Shown piece by piece: positions 26,243 to 34,958 of a stretch of DNA of 64,000 bases. Source of the DNA: Streptomyces sp. DH-12 (GTDB taxonomy: Bacteria > Actinomycetota > Actinomycetes > Streptomycetales > Streptomycetaceae). Numbering within the stretch: position 1 is the stretch's first letter; the number at the start of each line of letters is the position of its first letter. The position numbers were made by a program, and so were the translations under genes. Under the pieces are notes generated by a model. That model ran no database searches and was not told the origin of the DNA. It worked only from the letters and a program-made list of their open reading frames with translations. The stretch covers positions 7,200,501 through 7,264,500 of the forward strand of contig NZ_PPFB01000001.1 of NCBI RefSeq assembly GCF_002899455.1, written 5' to 3'.

Positions 26243-27352
26243 CTACCAAGATCTTCCGGGCTTGCCGATGGCCTTGAGGGTCTCGGGGCGTTTGACGGTC
26301 TTGCCGACGTCGTAGCGGGGTGTCCGGTGTCTGTTCCTGGTGCCGGGTGGCCGTCCGGGGGCGGCGCCGCGGGGTTTGGGAACACGGGCCGGGCAGGCGA
26401 GGTGAGCGCGGATGTTCCTGAACCCCCGGCGGACCCGGGCGGGGGTGAGCCGGCCGGAGGCGGTGGGCTTCTCCCAGGGCCGGCGGAGGTCCGCGGCGAA
26501 AGGGCGGGCGAGCCGGAGCCGGGTGTGAGCGACGATCAGGATCCAGGTTCAGCGGTCCGCCGCCTCGGGGGTACGGAGTTTCGGGGTGGTCCAGCCGAGG
26601 GTCTGCTTCGCGAAGCGGAAGGCGTGCTCCAGATCGAAGCGACGGAGAAACGCCTGCCAGAGACGGTCCACGTCGTCCGGGTGGCACCAGTCTTCGAGGA
26701 CCACGACCACACCGGCGGAGCGTGCCGTTCCTTCGACAGATGCTCTACCTTCAACCGGATCAACATGCCTTCGACCAAGGGCAGTTCGCCGCTGTGGTCG
26801 AGCCGGGCCGAGCGGTGGGTGAGCCGGGGATGGACCCGGTCCCATGCCCGCGTTTCGCCCCTGCCGTAGTTGGTGGTGTCGGTGACCGTGGTGATCGCGG
26901 GCTCGGGCCGGGTCTCCGGCTTGGCAAAGCGGAACTCCGGGCCGTGCTTGGGCGGCCGGCCGTTCGTTCCCGGCCGCCGGGGCGGCTTCGGCAGACGCAT
27001 GACACGGTCGGAGTGGACCCGGCCGACCAGCTCGACGGACAGGGCACGCAGGACCCAGGCCAGGCGGGTGACGTCGTAGCCGGCGTCGCTGACGATCACG
27101 ACATGCGGGTCCCCGGCCTGCCACTGGCCGGCGGCGATGAGCCGCTCGATGACTTTCCGCAGCTGGGCGGCGGTGACCGCGGCCGCGTCGTCTACCCGGC
27201 CGAGCCGGACCGCGTCCAGGACCGCGGTCCAGGACGCGGCGCCCGGATCCAGCGCGGCGACGAAGGGGCAGGGCCGGCCCGGGATGAATCGCGAGGCCGT
27301 CTTCGCCCGGCCGTGGACGTGGCAGAAGAGCCGCTCCGCCGAGCACGGCGCC
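26243..27352 (-). pseudogene. IS701-like (NF041680-type) transposase, broken
   Basis: The main frame reads RLFCHVHGRAKTASRFIPGR, SDAGYDVTRLAWVLRALSVE, GPEFRFAKPETRPEPAITTV, WDRVHPRLTHRSARLDHSGE. A frameshift near 26680 moves the match to another frame (DVDRLWQAFLRRFDLEHAFR), and a Trp codon has become TGA at 26549-26551 (ADR-stop-TWILIV). The C-terminal basic tail is intact to 26243. The N-terminus is missing at 27352. It is dead. Confidence 0.75.
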
Positions 27353-27356
27353 GTCC

Positions 27357-27581
27357 CTATTCGTGGCGGCACGCCACCACACGTCGGGCGTCGCGCCACC
27401 GCCGCACGCGGTCACCGGCTTCCCCGATCACGATCACCAGCACCGCGGAGGCGGCGCACGCCGCCAACCCCGCCTGCTCGCCCACGAGTTCACCGATCAC
27501 CCAGAGGACAGCGGTGACAAATGCCCACCACGCCGCATAGGCGAGGACGACGTACGGACGGGCTCTTTTCACGGTGACCAC
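27357..27581 (-). CDS. Small two-TM membrane protein beside RHS tail
   Basis: The 74-aa product starts at GTG 27581 (or GTG 27572). Two hydrophobic segments, YVVLAYAAWWAFVTAVLWVIG and LAACAASAVLVIVIG, are followed by a basic tail (DRVRRWRDARRVVACRHE). It lies 164 bp downstream of an RHS variable tail on the same strand, the usual place for an immunity gene, as in the first RHS remnant at 7 kb. The transposase remnant begins directly after it, so its 3' end could have been altered. Confidence 0.6.
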   Translation of the reverse strand: MVTVKRARPYVVLAYAAWWAFVTAVLWVIGELVGEQAGLAACAASAVLVIVIGEAGDRVRRWRDARRVVACRHE

Positions 27582-27744
27582 GATACGCCGACGCCGCGTC
27601 CGGACCGCACGGCCGGTGCACGACGAGCGGGGGCGGGCACCGCGCACTCGGCGCGGCACCCGCCCCCGGCGGTTCGACGACCGTCCGTCACCCGCGGGTG
27701 TAGACGATCCGGTAACTGGAGACGTACGTCCGGGACGTGCGCGC

Positions 27745-28180
27745 TCAGCTCCAGCCACCGGTCCGGGTCCACTTGATGCCGGTGAAGGCGATCCGGTACG
27801 TGGTGCGGTCCCGGTAGGAGTACTGGTAGTGGGTCTCGTGCGTCGCCAGGATCTTCTGCTTGCCCCAGCCGTACCAGGCCACGACCTTGCACTTGAAGAC
27901 GTACTGCTTGCGGTAGCGGTACTGGCGCTTCCAGGCGGTGATCGGCACGGGGCCCTTGTCACCGCTCACGACGTCCCACACCCAGTGGTAGTTGTAGTTC
28001 TGCCAACTGCCGTAGGTCCACCGGGTGGTGCGCAGCACCGTGGTGAAACTGCGGCCCGTCCAGGCGTGCTTGGGTACCCGGCACGTGGCGCAGCCGGTCA
28101 CGTCGTCGCTGTTGACCGGATCGGCGCAGGCGTAGTCGTAGGCGTTGCAGCTGCCGCCCGGAACCGGGCCGGCCTGGTCG
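27745..28180 (-). pseudogene. RHS-repeat protein, 3' tail with variable C-terminus
   Basis: The conserved RHS core ends in GPVPGGSCNAYDYACADPVNS, matching the usual G-x-A-N-A-Y-D-Y-x-x-x-D-P-x-N before the toxin junction. The tip from VTGCATCRVP to WTRTGGWS is about 115 residues, rich in Trp, Tyr, Lys and basic residues (NYNYHWVWDVVSGDKG, AWKRQYRYRKQYVFKC) and begins with C-x2-C. I do not recognise the fold. The upstream YD repeats are gone, so this is an orphan tip. Confidence 0.6.
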
Positions 28181-28338
28181 TCGACGCCCTGCGGATGGCC
28201 GCCGGCGGGGCGGCCTGAAGGAGGGATGCGTCACGCACTCGGACCGCGGAGCGAGATACACCTCGCGTGAACACCGCGCCGTCATAAGCGAGTCGGGTTA
28301 CGGCAGGGTATGGGCAGAACGGGCTCCGAGGCAGTCGG

Positions 28339-28398
28339 CCACGTGTCGGCGTACCGAGAAAAGTGCTCAGGCGCGTACAGACGAACGTGTTCAGTCGT
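28339..28398 (-). repeat. Diverged 60-bp element, copy 1 (inverted to copy 2)
   Basis: Read on the minus strand this segment matches 29993-30052 on the plus strand at most positions, both in DNA (TACGCCGACAC shared) and in translation (EHVRLYAPEHFSRYADT against EHVHLYGVEHVQAYADT). The protein-level match suggests both are remnants of one gene family. They bracket the MerR and oxidoreductase genes in inverted orientation. Confidence 0.55.
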
Positions 28399-28461
28399 GG
28401 GGCCGGGAGGACGACCCTGCGGCCGTGGGGTGTTCGCGAGCGTCCCTGACTCGACGGCGGT

Positions 28462-28489
28462 CTGACCCTGGAGCACGCGGGCGTAGGCT
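28462..28489 (+). promoter_or_regulatory. Candidate promoter of merR-type gene, leaderless
   Basis: CTGACC at 28462-28467 and TAGGCT at 28484-28489, spaced 16 bp, resemble -35 and -10 elements. Transcription would begin about at the A of ATG 28497, and there is no ribosome binding site, so the mRNA is probably leaderless. Elongated or odd spacing is usual for MerR autoregulation. Confidence 0.4.
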
Positions 28490-28496
28490 CTCAGGA

Positions 28497-28892
28497 ATGC
28501 GGATAGGCGAGTTGTCCAAGTGTACGGGCGTGAGTCCGCGCTCACTGCGGTACTACGAAGAGCAGGGCCTGCTGACCAGCTCACGCTCCGGCGCGGGGCA
28601 GCGCCACTATTCCGATGCTGCGGTCCAGCGCGTGTCACTCATCCGGCAGCTGTTCGACGCGGGTATGTCCAGCAGGGTGATCGCGACTGTGCTGCCGTGT
28701 GTGGACATCCCGGGTGACCTGGGCGTCGCCGAGGAGACGTTCACGGCGATGATGCGCGAGCGCGACCGGATCGACGCCGACATCGCGCACCTGACCGAGA
28801 CCCGGGATGCACTCGACGTGCTGATCAGGGCCAACAGCCGACACCGGGCGGAGCTGTCCACGGCCCCGGAACCGCTGGCGCAGCCGACCTGA
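28497..28892 (+). CDS. MerR-family transcriptional regulator
   Basis: The 131-aa product has the MerR winged HTH at 1-70 (MRIGELSKCTGVSPRSLRYY, EEQGLLTSSRSGAGQRHYSD), a dimerisation coiled coil (MMRERDRIDADIAHLTETRD) and a short C-terminus without a Cys cluster. It therefore probably senses a small molecule or redox state rather than a metal. It precedes the quinone-oxidoreductase gene by 106 bp on the same strand, and a dyad between them could be its target. Confidence 0.9.
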   Translation: MRIGELSKCTGVSPRSLRYYEEQGLLTSSRSGAGQRHYSDAAVQRVSLIRQLFDAGMSSRVIATVLPCVDIPGDLGVAEETFTAMMRERDRIDADIAHLTETRDALDVLIRANSRHRAELSTAPEPLAQPT

Positions 28893-28921
28893 TGCTGTGA
28901 TCTGCGTCTCAGCCGGTTGCC

Positions 28922-28946
28922 CCTCACATCAATGTCAGAGGTGAGG
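28922..28946 (+). promoter_or_regulatory. Dyad upstream of quinone-oxidoreductase gene
   Basis: CCTCAC at 28922-28927 and GTGAGG at 28941-28946 are an inverted pair 19 bp apart centre to centre, in the space between the MerR gene and its neighbour. This fits a MerR-type operator lying between promoter elements. Confidence 0.4.
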
Positions 28947-28998
28947 ATGGCGACAACGCCCGGAATCACCGGGCCGGTCGTACGAGAGGCGGCGGAAG

Positions 28999-29922
28999 AT
29001 GGGGCAGGCATGGGGTTTCGGCAGGTATGGCGGGCCCGAGGTACAGGAGTTCTTCGATCGTCCCGACCCTCTCCCCGGTCGCGGCGAGGTGCTGATCCAG
29101 GTCGACGTCGCCGGCGTGAATCCCCTCGACCACCTTCTGCGCTCGGGTCTGGTCGACGGGCTCGACGGCGGGCGTCCGTTTCCCCGCGTGCTGGGCATGG
29201 AGGCAGCCGGAACCGTTCTCGCCCGGGGCGAGGACGTCAGCGGGCTCGAGGTGGGTGACGCGGTCTTCGGCTTCGCACTCACCGGTGGCGGCACCTACGC
29301 CGAGACGACGGTGCTGTCCGCGCCGAACACCGCGCGCATCCCGGAGGGCCTGTCCGCGACCGTGGCGGCAACGCTGCCGGTAGCCGGGACGACCGCGGTG
29401 GACGTGCTCGACCAGCTCAGCCTCCCGGCCGGTGCCACGGTTCTGGTCAACGGAGTCGGGGGCGGGGTCGGCCTCGCCGTCGCCCGGCTGGCCATCGGGC
29501 GCGAGCTGCGTGTGATCGGCACCGGGAGTACCGCCAAACGCGAGCACGCCGAGGCCATCGGGGTGCGGTTCATCGACTACACCGCCGAGGACGTCGCCGC
29601 CGCGGCACGCGAGCTGGTTCCGGACGGCTTCGACGGGATCGTCGACCTGGCCGGAGGCACCTCGCTGCGGACGGTCGCTCCGCTGGCCCAGGATCCCCGC
29701 AACGTCATCGCTGTGGGTGACATGTCCGTGTCCGATCTCGGTGGGCGTTTCGTCGAGCGTCGCGTCGACCGCGAGAACCTGGAGCGGTCGGCCCGGCTGG
29801 CCCTCGACGGACTCCTCGCACCCGTGATCACCGCGGTCCATCCGCTCTCCGACGCCCCGGCCGCCCTCGCCACCGTCGAGAACGGTCACACCTCGGGCAA
29901 GGTTGTCATCGAGGTGGCATGA
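28999..29922 (+). CDS. NADP-dependent quinone oxidoreductase (MDR family)
   Basis: The 307-aa product starts at ATG 28999 with GAGGCGG upstream. A GroES-like domain at 1-115 (GRGEVLIQVDVAGVNPLDHL, VLGMEAAGTVLARGEDVSGL) and a Rossmann domain with GVGGGVGLAVARLAIG at about 152 place it in the zinc-free quinone-reductase branch of medium-chain dehydrogenases: the zinc ligands are absent. It would reduce quinones or enones with NADPH. Regulation by the MerR protein upstream is likely from position. Confidence 0.9.
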   Translation: MGQAWGFGRYGGPEVQEFFDRPDPLPGRGEVLIQVDVAGVNPLDHLLRSGLVDGLDGGRPFPRVLGMEAAGTVLARGEDVSGLEVGDAVFGFALTGGGTYAETTVLSAPNTARIPEGLSATVAATLPVAGTTAVDVLDQLSLPAGATVLVNGVGGGVGLAVARLAIGRELRVIGTGSTAKREHAEAIGVRFIDYTAEDVAAAARELVPDGFDGIVDLAGGTSLRTVAPLAQDPRNVIAVGDMSVSDLGGRFVERRVDRENLERSARLALDGLLAPVITAVHPLSDAPAALATVENGHTSGKVVIEVA

Positions 29923-29992
29923 GACGTGCCCGGCCGTCCGACACTGTCTACCGCCCACTGCGGGCCGACAGGAACCCGTGGTCAGCGCATCA

Positions 29993-30052
29993 TCGGCTGA
30001 GCACGTTCACCTGTACGGGGTCGAGCACGTCCAGGCGTACGCCGACACCACG
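29993..30052 (+). repeat. Diverged 60-bp element, copy 2
   Basis: This is the plus-strand counterpart of 28339-28398. The open frame around it (AEHVHLYGVEHVQAYADTTP) has no start or ribosome site and soon degenerates. Confidence 0.5.
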
Positions 30053-30120
30053 CCACCGGCGGTATCGAGAACGGCTCTTGCCCAGTGGTTCATGTTCGGT
30101 TGCCCTGACCCGGCTCTGGT

Positions 30121-30741
30121 TCAGTGGCCCCGGTTCGACCTGGCGCGTTCGGGGGATCCGGGTCGGGAGACGGCGACGGACGAGGGTGGGTCGGGCAGGG
30201 TCTGCTGGATCCTGGCGATCTGGTCGAGGAGCTGTTCGTTGAGCTGGTCGCGGGCGTGCTCGGCGCGGGCCACGGCGAGGGAGGCTTCCAGGGCGCGCTC
30301 CCGTGAGATGCCCTGGGCGACGCTGCCGAGCAGGTCGCGGCGGAGGAGCTGGGTGGCTTCCTCCAGGCGGTCGAAGGCGTGGGCAGCAGCCTGCTGGGTT
30401 GCGGGTGAGTGCTGGGCGAAGAGGGGGTGGAGGTAGTGGGCGTCGATCGCCGGGACGCCGACCGCCTTGATCTCGGCGTCGAACGTGTCCAGAGCCGGGA
30501 CCCGGCCCGCCGCGAGGTCCTGTTCGGCGCGTTTGAGGACGTCGATCCAGTGCCGTCCGGTGACTCGCAGGCTCGTCAGTCGTGCGATCTCGGTGTCGAC
30601 GGCCTGCCGAGTGCGTTCGGCCTCGGTGTCCGAACGCCGCCACCACCGTTCCAGGACCGGCACGCTCACCATGGCCACCGCGCCCAGCACCGCCCCGACG
30701 ACTGCGCCGATCAGTCCGTAGAGCGCTCCCGTGTCTGCCAT
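30121..30741 (-). CDS. Hypothetical membrane-anchored helical protein
   Basis: The 206-aa product starts at ATG 30741. One N-terminal transmembrane helix (LYGLIGAVVGAVLGAVAMVS) is followed by a mostly helical, charged cytoplasmic part with coiled-coil character (RALEASLAVARAEHARDQLN, EQLLDQIARIQQTL). No enzymatic motif. It is divergent from the kinase gene at 30842 (100 bp apart), so a functional link is possible but untested. Confidence 0.75.
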   Translation of the reverse strand: MADTGALYGLIGAVVGAVLGAVAMVSVPVLERWWRRSDTEAERTRQAVDTEIARLTSLRVTGRHWIDVLKRAEQDLAAGRVPALDTFDAEIKAVGVPAIDAHYLHPLFAQHSPATQQAAAHAFDRLEEATQLLRRDLLGSVAQGISRERALEASLAVARAEHARDQLNEQLLDQIARIQQTLPDPPSSVAVSRPGSPERARSNRGH

Positions 30742-30841
30742 GAGTCCAGTGTGCCGTAACAGAATCGACGGTGCGTCGAATTCTGGTCCGCTTACACCTA
30801 GGCTGACGGCTGATCACGGGGACGGGAAGAGAGGATGCGCT

Positions 30842-32329
30842 GTGGAGCGACTGCAGGCGGACGACCCGGGGTGGGCGGGAGATTACCGGCTGCTGGCACG
30901 GGTGGGTTCGGGTGGGATGGGCCGCGTCTACCTCGCCCGCAGGCGGAACGAGGCACCGTGGGTCGCGGTCAAGCTGGTGCGGGCGGAATTCGCACAGGAC
31001 GGGGAGTTCCGTGAACGCTTCCGACGTGAGGTGAGCCTGGCTCGCAGGGCGGGCGGCGCGTGGACCGCGCCGGTGCTGGACGCCGACACCGAGTCCTCCC
31101 GGCCGTGGGTGGCCACCGCCTTTGTGCAGGGGCCGTCCCTGGACCGGGCCGTACAGCGGCACGGGCCGCTGCCGGAAGCCTCGGTACGGACGCTGGTGGC
31201 CGGTCTGGCCGAGGCCCTCGACGGTGTGCACAGCCGGGGACTGGTGCACCGCGATGTCAAACCCGCCAACGTGCTGCTCGCACTGGACGGTCCCCGGCTG
31301 ATCGACTTCGGAATCGCCCGGGCCACGGACGCCTCGGTGGCGCTGACCCGCACCGGAGTGGTCGTCGGCTCACCGGGCTACATGTCTCCCGAACAGGTCG
31401 TCGGCGGCGAAGTCGGCCCACCGACAGACGTGTTCACGCTGGGCGCGGTGCTGGTGTTCGCCGCGACGGGCCATGGCCCCTTCCCCGGGGACGGGGCGGC
31501 CGGCCTGATGTACAAGGTGGTGCACGAGGAGCCGGATCTGGGCGGCCTGTCGGGACGGTTGCGGGAGGTCGCCGCCGCCTGCCTTGCCAAGGATCCGGCG
31601 GCACGCCCCGCGGCCGGGGAGACAGCCCGCGCGCTGGCGCCTGACGGGGCCGCGTCCCTGGCCGGAGCGGGCTGGCTGCCCTCGCCGGTCGTGGCGGACG
31701 TCCAGGCCCTGATGCGGGAACTGGTCAACCTGCCCGCCCCCGCCGACACCGTGCGCACGGAACCCGCCGGCCCGCCGCGCCGACGCAAGGGGCCGTTGCT
31801 CCTCGCTGCCGCTACTGCTGCCGCGCTCGCCGCGTCGGCGACGGTGTTCGTCGCGGTGCAGGCAGGAGGTGACGGCGGCAACGGCGGTGACGTCCCTGGT
31901 GCGTTCCTGGGCACCTGGGAGGGGCAGCTCACGACCAGACGTGACCTGCCGGGCGGTACTCTGCGCATCACGATCACGCAGGGCACGGTCGGTGACGTCG
32001 TCTCGACCGACGCGGCGGTCTCGATGCAGGGCGTCAGCTGCACCAGTGATTACCTGCTGACGACGGCTGAGGACGACCGCCTGGTCCTGGAGACCCGGTC
32101 GAGCGAGAACGGCGGTTCCAGCCCCCTGAACCTGTGCGTAGAGAGCACGGAGACGGCTCGCGTCACGCTCCGGGACGACGGTCGCCTGCACTACGCGTCC
32201 TTGAGTGAGGAGGCAGGATTCCCCGAGGGGGACTTGAGCAGGGCCGGTCAGGCGGCGGGACAGCGGCGGTCCCAGGAGCGGGTCAGTCGGTGGCGCGGTA
32301 GCCGAGCCCGCGGTGGGCGAAGGTGGTGA
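30842..32329 (+). CDS. Membrane serine/threonine protein kinase
   Basis: The 495-aa Hanks-type kinase starts at GTG 30842 with GGAAGAGAGG upstream. The Gly loop GSGGMG is at 22-27, Lys44 in WVAVKLV, HRDVKPAN with Asp138, DFG at 155-157, and an activation loop to SPGYMSPEQV. A transmembrane helix follows (LLLAAATAAALAASATVFVA) and then an external beta-rich domain of about 110 residues with two Cys (GVSCTSD, LNLCVES), a likely ligand-sensing part. The frame's last about 25 codons are basic and low-complexity and overlap the convergent tetR gene by 47 bp. Confidence 0.92.
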   Translation: MERLQADDPGWAGDYRLLARVGSGGMGRVYLARRRNEAPWVAVKLVRAEFAQDGEFRERFRREVSLARRAGGAWTAPVLDADTESSRPWVATAFVQGPSLDRAVQRHGPLPEASVRTLVAGLAEALDGVHSRGLVHRDVKPANVLLALDGPRLIDFGIARATDASVALTRTGVVVGSPGYMSPEQVVGGEVGPPTDVFTLGAVLVFAATGHGPFPGDGAAGLMYKVVHEEPDLGGLSGRLREVAAACLAKDPAARPAAGETARALAPDGAASLAGAGWLPSPVVADVQALMRELVNLPAPADTVRTEPAGPPRRRKGPLLLAAATAAALAASATVFVAVQAGGDGGNGGDVPGAFLGTWEGQLTTRRDLPGGTLRITITQGTVGDVVSTDAAVSMQGVSCTSDYLLTTAEDDRLVLETRSSENGGSSPLNLCVESTETARVTLRDDGRLHYASLSEEAGFPEGDLSRAGQAAGQRRSQERVSRWRGSRARGGRRW

Positions 32330-32921
32330 GAGTGTCGCGCAACTCCTCCTCCTCGGCTTCAGTGTGATCGCGGGTGAAGAGGAGGTAGCAGGTTCGTTCA
32401 CCCATCCAGGCGAGGGCCTCCAGCCGGGCACGGTCCTGCGCGGGATCACCCCCGACCAGTCCGCGGGCGCGGTCGTGGGCGACCGCCCGGCAGGCCAGGT
32501 CGATGCCGTGCTCCATCAGGGAGACCCACACCTGCCGGTACTCGGCACGGACGGACAGTTCGACACCGACGCGGAAGATGTGGCCGTGGCGGCGCCAGTT
32601 GTCGACCTGAACGTCGACGGCCCGCTTCAGGCTGGTGGTGTCCACCGCGTCGCCGGATGCCTCGAGGCCGGTGTAGATGTGCCGGGTGGCTCGTTCGATG
32701 ACGGCGCACACCACCTCCTCCTTGGAGGCGAAGTAGAAGTACGCAGCGGAACGGGTGATCCCCGCCTGCTTCGCGACAGCCTCCATCGTCAGCCCGGCGA
32801 CCGACGACCGCCGGAGCATCTCTTCCGCCGCGTCCAGCAGCGCCTGCTCCCGCAGATCACCCTTGCTCACTTTGGCGCGGCGTCGACCCGCCGAACGCGC
32901 TTCATCGGACTGACTGTTCAT
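32283..32921 (-). CDS. TetR-family transcriptional regulator
   Basis: The 212-aa product starts at ATG 32921. The HTH is at about 25-70 (REQALLDAAEEMLRRSSVAG, MEAVAKQAGITRSAAYFYFA, SKEEVVCAVIE). The C-terminal domain is helical, as in EthR-like regulators (WRRHGHIFRVGVELSVRAEY), and probably binds a hydrophobic effector. It converges with the kinase gene with a 47-bp overlap of coding ends. The target gene is not evident. Confidence 0.9.
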   Translation of the reverse strand: MNSQSDEARSAGRRRAKVSKGDLREQALLDAAEEMLRRSSVAGLTMEAVAKQAGITRSAAYFYFASKEEVVCAVIERATRHIYTGLEASGDAVDTTSLKRAVDVQVDNWRRHGHIFRVGVELSVRAEYRQVWVSLMEHGIDLACRAVAHDRARGLVGGDPAQDRARLEALAWMGERTCYLLFTRDHTEAEEEELRDTLTTFAHRGLGYRATD

Positions 32922-33032
32922 GGCCGCTGAGACTACGCCCCTGTGCCGCTCGAAAAGTCATCGGCGCAGGTGGGAGTGATGCAGTTCGGTCCTGGGATCA
33001 TGTCCGCGTGATCGTGGGCTCTGCCGTACAGG

Positions 33033-33150
33033 GTGGCCCGGAGGCTGTTGTCCGTCCCGCCGGTGCTGCTGCGCCGTGACACCGCGAATGACGCCGAGCT
33101 GCTCGTGCTGCGACATGAGAACACAGTCAGGACCCCGAGACCCGGGCCGA
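33033..33150 (+). pseudogene. Transposase N-terminal stub (IS3/IS481-like)
   Basis: RLLSVPPVLLRRDTANDAEL, LVLRHENTV matches the start of a common actinobacterial integrase-core transposase (usual form: N-A-E-L-L-V-L-R-H-E-V-A-V-L). Only about 35 codons are left. It is inactive. Confidence 0.55.
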
Positions 33151-33266
33151 CCGCCTCTTCCGCCTCGCTGCGGAAGGGCTCAGCCCTGGGCACGGCGTCG
33201 CTGGGGCATCCGGGAACTCAGGATCTTCGGTGCTGAGGACAGAAAGTCTGCCGAACGGGCGGTTGT

Positions 33267-33365
33267 GACAAGTGGGATGCCCAACCGGTGACAACCAACG
33301 TGCCTCGACCGGTCCTCTCCGCCGGTTCATCCGGCGTCGCCGGTGACAACTCCTGAGCCTCGGCT
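33267..33365. repeat. Dispersed approximately 100-bp repeat, copy 1
   Basis: The segment from GTGACAAGTGGGATGCCC to CTCCTGAGCCTCGGCTCA is clearly related to 42856-42960: GTGACAA, CGGTGACAACCA, TGCCTCG, TCATCCGGC and GCCGGTGACAACT recur in the same order and spacing. The second copy precedes a transposase fragment, so this is probably an IS end or leader left behind. Confidence 0.55.
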
Positions 33366-33429
33366 CAGTATTCGCGGGTCGTCACAGAAGTGCTCTGACG
33401 GCGGCCCGCTTCCCCTTTCGCACCCGAAC

Positions 33430-33620
33430 GCGAGGGGAGCCGGAGGCCGTCGCCCTCTGGCACACCGTCAGCGCCGTCGGCCGGCACTTCGAGGGGCTGC
33501 TCGCCGACGGCACCGTCTCCGCGTGGACCGAGCCGCCGCTCGGCGAGGCCCACCACCCCGGCGAGGACGACCCCGACCACAACCCCATCTGCGACTGCCC
33601 CGCCGTCCCACGCGCGTTCT
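33430..33620 (+). other. Unassigned coding fragment
   Basis: One frame reads EPEAVALWHTVSAVGRHFEG, LLADGTVSAWTEPPLGEAHH, PGEDDPDHNPICDCPAV. The acidic/His-rich motif and Cys pair look like true protein rather than shadow translation. No start is evident, and the match ends near 33620 as the frame becomes Cys/Pro-rich. Family not recognised. Confidence 0.4.
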
Positions 33621-33785
33621 GCGTGAGCTGCGCGGCCTGCTCCGCCTGTCGGCCGTGCACGTGTCCGCCCTGGGAGCACCTCACCTTCGGCAACCCGCCG
33701 GACCCACTGTCACGCTGGCGGAGCGTGAGCGTGACACCGGTGTCACGCCCCTCGAAAAGGGTCACGCCGCCCTGCATATGGGCGC

Positions 33786-34116
33786 GCTTGTCCGTTCTCA
33801 TGCCAGGCGGAAGGATGCCACCACCGGCGGCATCGTCATCGACACCCGCGCCCGCCTCGGCTGCACCGCGCCGAGCGGGTCGACGGACCAGGACCGCACC
33901 CGGCGTCTGGCCGTCGCCCTGCCCCTGCAGTACGCGGCCCGCCTCTTCGACGCTCAGGAGGCCGGCGCCGGCGACGCCCGACTCCAGGAGATCGCGGCAG
34001 AAGCGCTCAGGGAGGTGTACTTCCAGGACGGCGGCCGCCGCGCCGGCTCCCTGGAGGAGGCCCGGTTCACGGACATCGAGCACCTCGAGTTCGGCCTATG
34101 GCAGGCGCGCCCCTGA
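33786..34116 (+). pseudogene. tpg: tpg (telomere terminal protein), C-terminal remnant 2
   Basis: Continuous frame: VRSHARRKDATTGGIVIDTR, ARLGCTAPSGSTDQDRTRRL, ALPLQYAARLFDAQEAGAGD, EIAAEALREVYFQDGGRRAG, RFTDIEHLEFGLWQ. This is the C-terminal two-thirds of Tpg, better preserved than the copy at 5397. The N-terminal HTH-like domain is absent; upstream sequence is unrelated. The long open frame back to 33343 is therefore not a real gene start. Confidence 0.72.
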
Positions 34117-34370
34117 AGCAGCCCACGAGCCCCTGTGACTGAGCCCTTCGGTTGGCGGGTGAGTACTTCAGCCGGCGGGCTGGACCTTCGGCATCGATTG
34201 CGCCTGCGAGTCGGTCGGCGTACTCGGTCAAGGCTGCACCGAGAAGGATGAAGCGCCGCGAGGCGCCAGAGTTCGCCACGAGCCGGATCGCAACCGGCGA
34301 TCGGCTTTCACGGGGATCGGAACCCTCCGTGCGTGACATTGTGACGCACATCACGTAAGAAGCAGAACCT

Positions 34371-34958
34371 GTGCGCATCATCGGGCGTCTGGCTGGTGTG
34401 AGATCACGCGTGAGAACACTGGACGAGCTGGACGAGGAGCGCCTCGTCCGGCTGGTGGCCAGAGGTGACCGCGGGGCGTTCGACGAACTGTACCGGCGCA
34501 CGTCGCCGTGGCTGGCTGTGCGTTTGCGCCGCCGCTGCGCGGACGAGCAGATCGTCGCCGAGGTCATGCAGGAGACCTATCTGGCGGTGTGGCGCGCGGC
34601 CGGTGCGTTCGCCGGGAGTGCGGTCGGCGGGACGGCCGTCGGATGGTTGTGGACGATCGCGGCGCGCCGCCTCGTCGACGCGTTCCGGCGCCGTGCCCAC
34701 CATGCCGAGCCGCCCGTTGCCGCCGCCGAGCGGGCGGTGGCGCCCGCGGCGGAGGACGAGGCACTGGCCGGGACCGTCGGCGGAGACGTCGGTGACGCCC
34801 TTCGACAACTGGCGCCGGAACTTCGAGAGGTCCTGCAGGCCATGGTGCTGGACGGGTTCTCCGTGCGGGAGACCGCCGTCCTGCTCAGACTGCCCGAAGG
34901 CACGGTCAAGACCCGCGCCCGCCGGGCCCGGATCGCAATGCGGGAGGCGCTGAGATGA
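34371..34958 (+). CDS. ECF-type RNA polymerase sigma factor
   Basis: The 195-aa product starts at GTG 34371. Sigma region 2 is at about 28-95 (RLVRLVARGDRGAFDELYRR, AEVMQETYLAVWRAAGAF, AVGWLWTIAARRLVDAFRRR). Region 4 is at about 140-193 (ALRQLAPELREVLQAMVLDG, FSVRETAVLLRLPEGTVKTR). The stop overlaps the next start (ATGA), so it is translated together with the anti-sigma-like protein. GGAACC at 34319 with GTGACG 16 bp on could be its own ECF-type promoter, which would imply autoregulation (tentative). Confidence 0.9.
   Translation: MRIIGRLAGVRSRVRTLDELDEERLVRLVARGDRGAFDELYRRTSPWLAVRLRRRCADEQIVAEVMQETYLAVWRAAGAFAGSAVGGTAVGWLWTIAARRLVDAFRRRAHHAEPPVAAAERAVAPAAEDEALAGTVGGDVGDALRQLAPELREVLQAMVLDGFSVRETAVLLRLPEGTVKTRARRARIAMREALR

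Noticed and set aside
33343..34116. 257-codon ORF as an intact gene
   Set aside because: Only the last 110 codons match Tpg; the first part is unrelated frame readthrough without a start signal.
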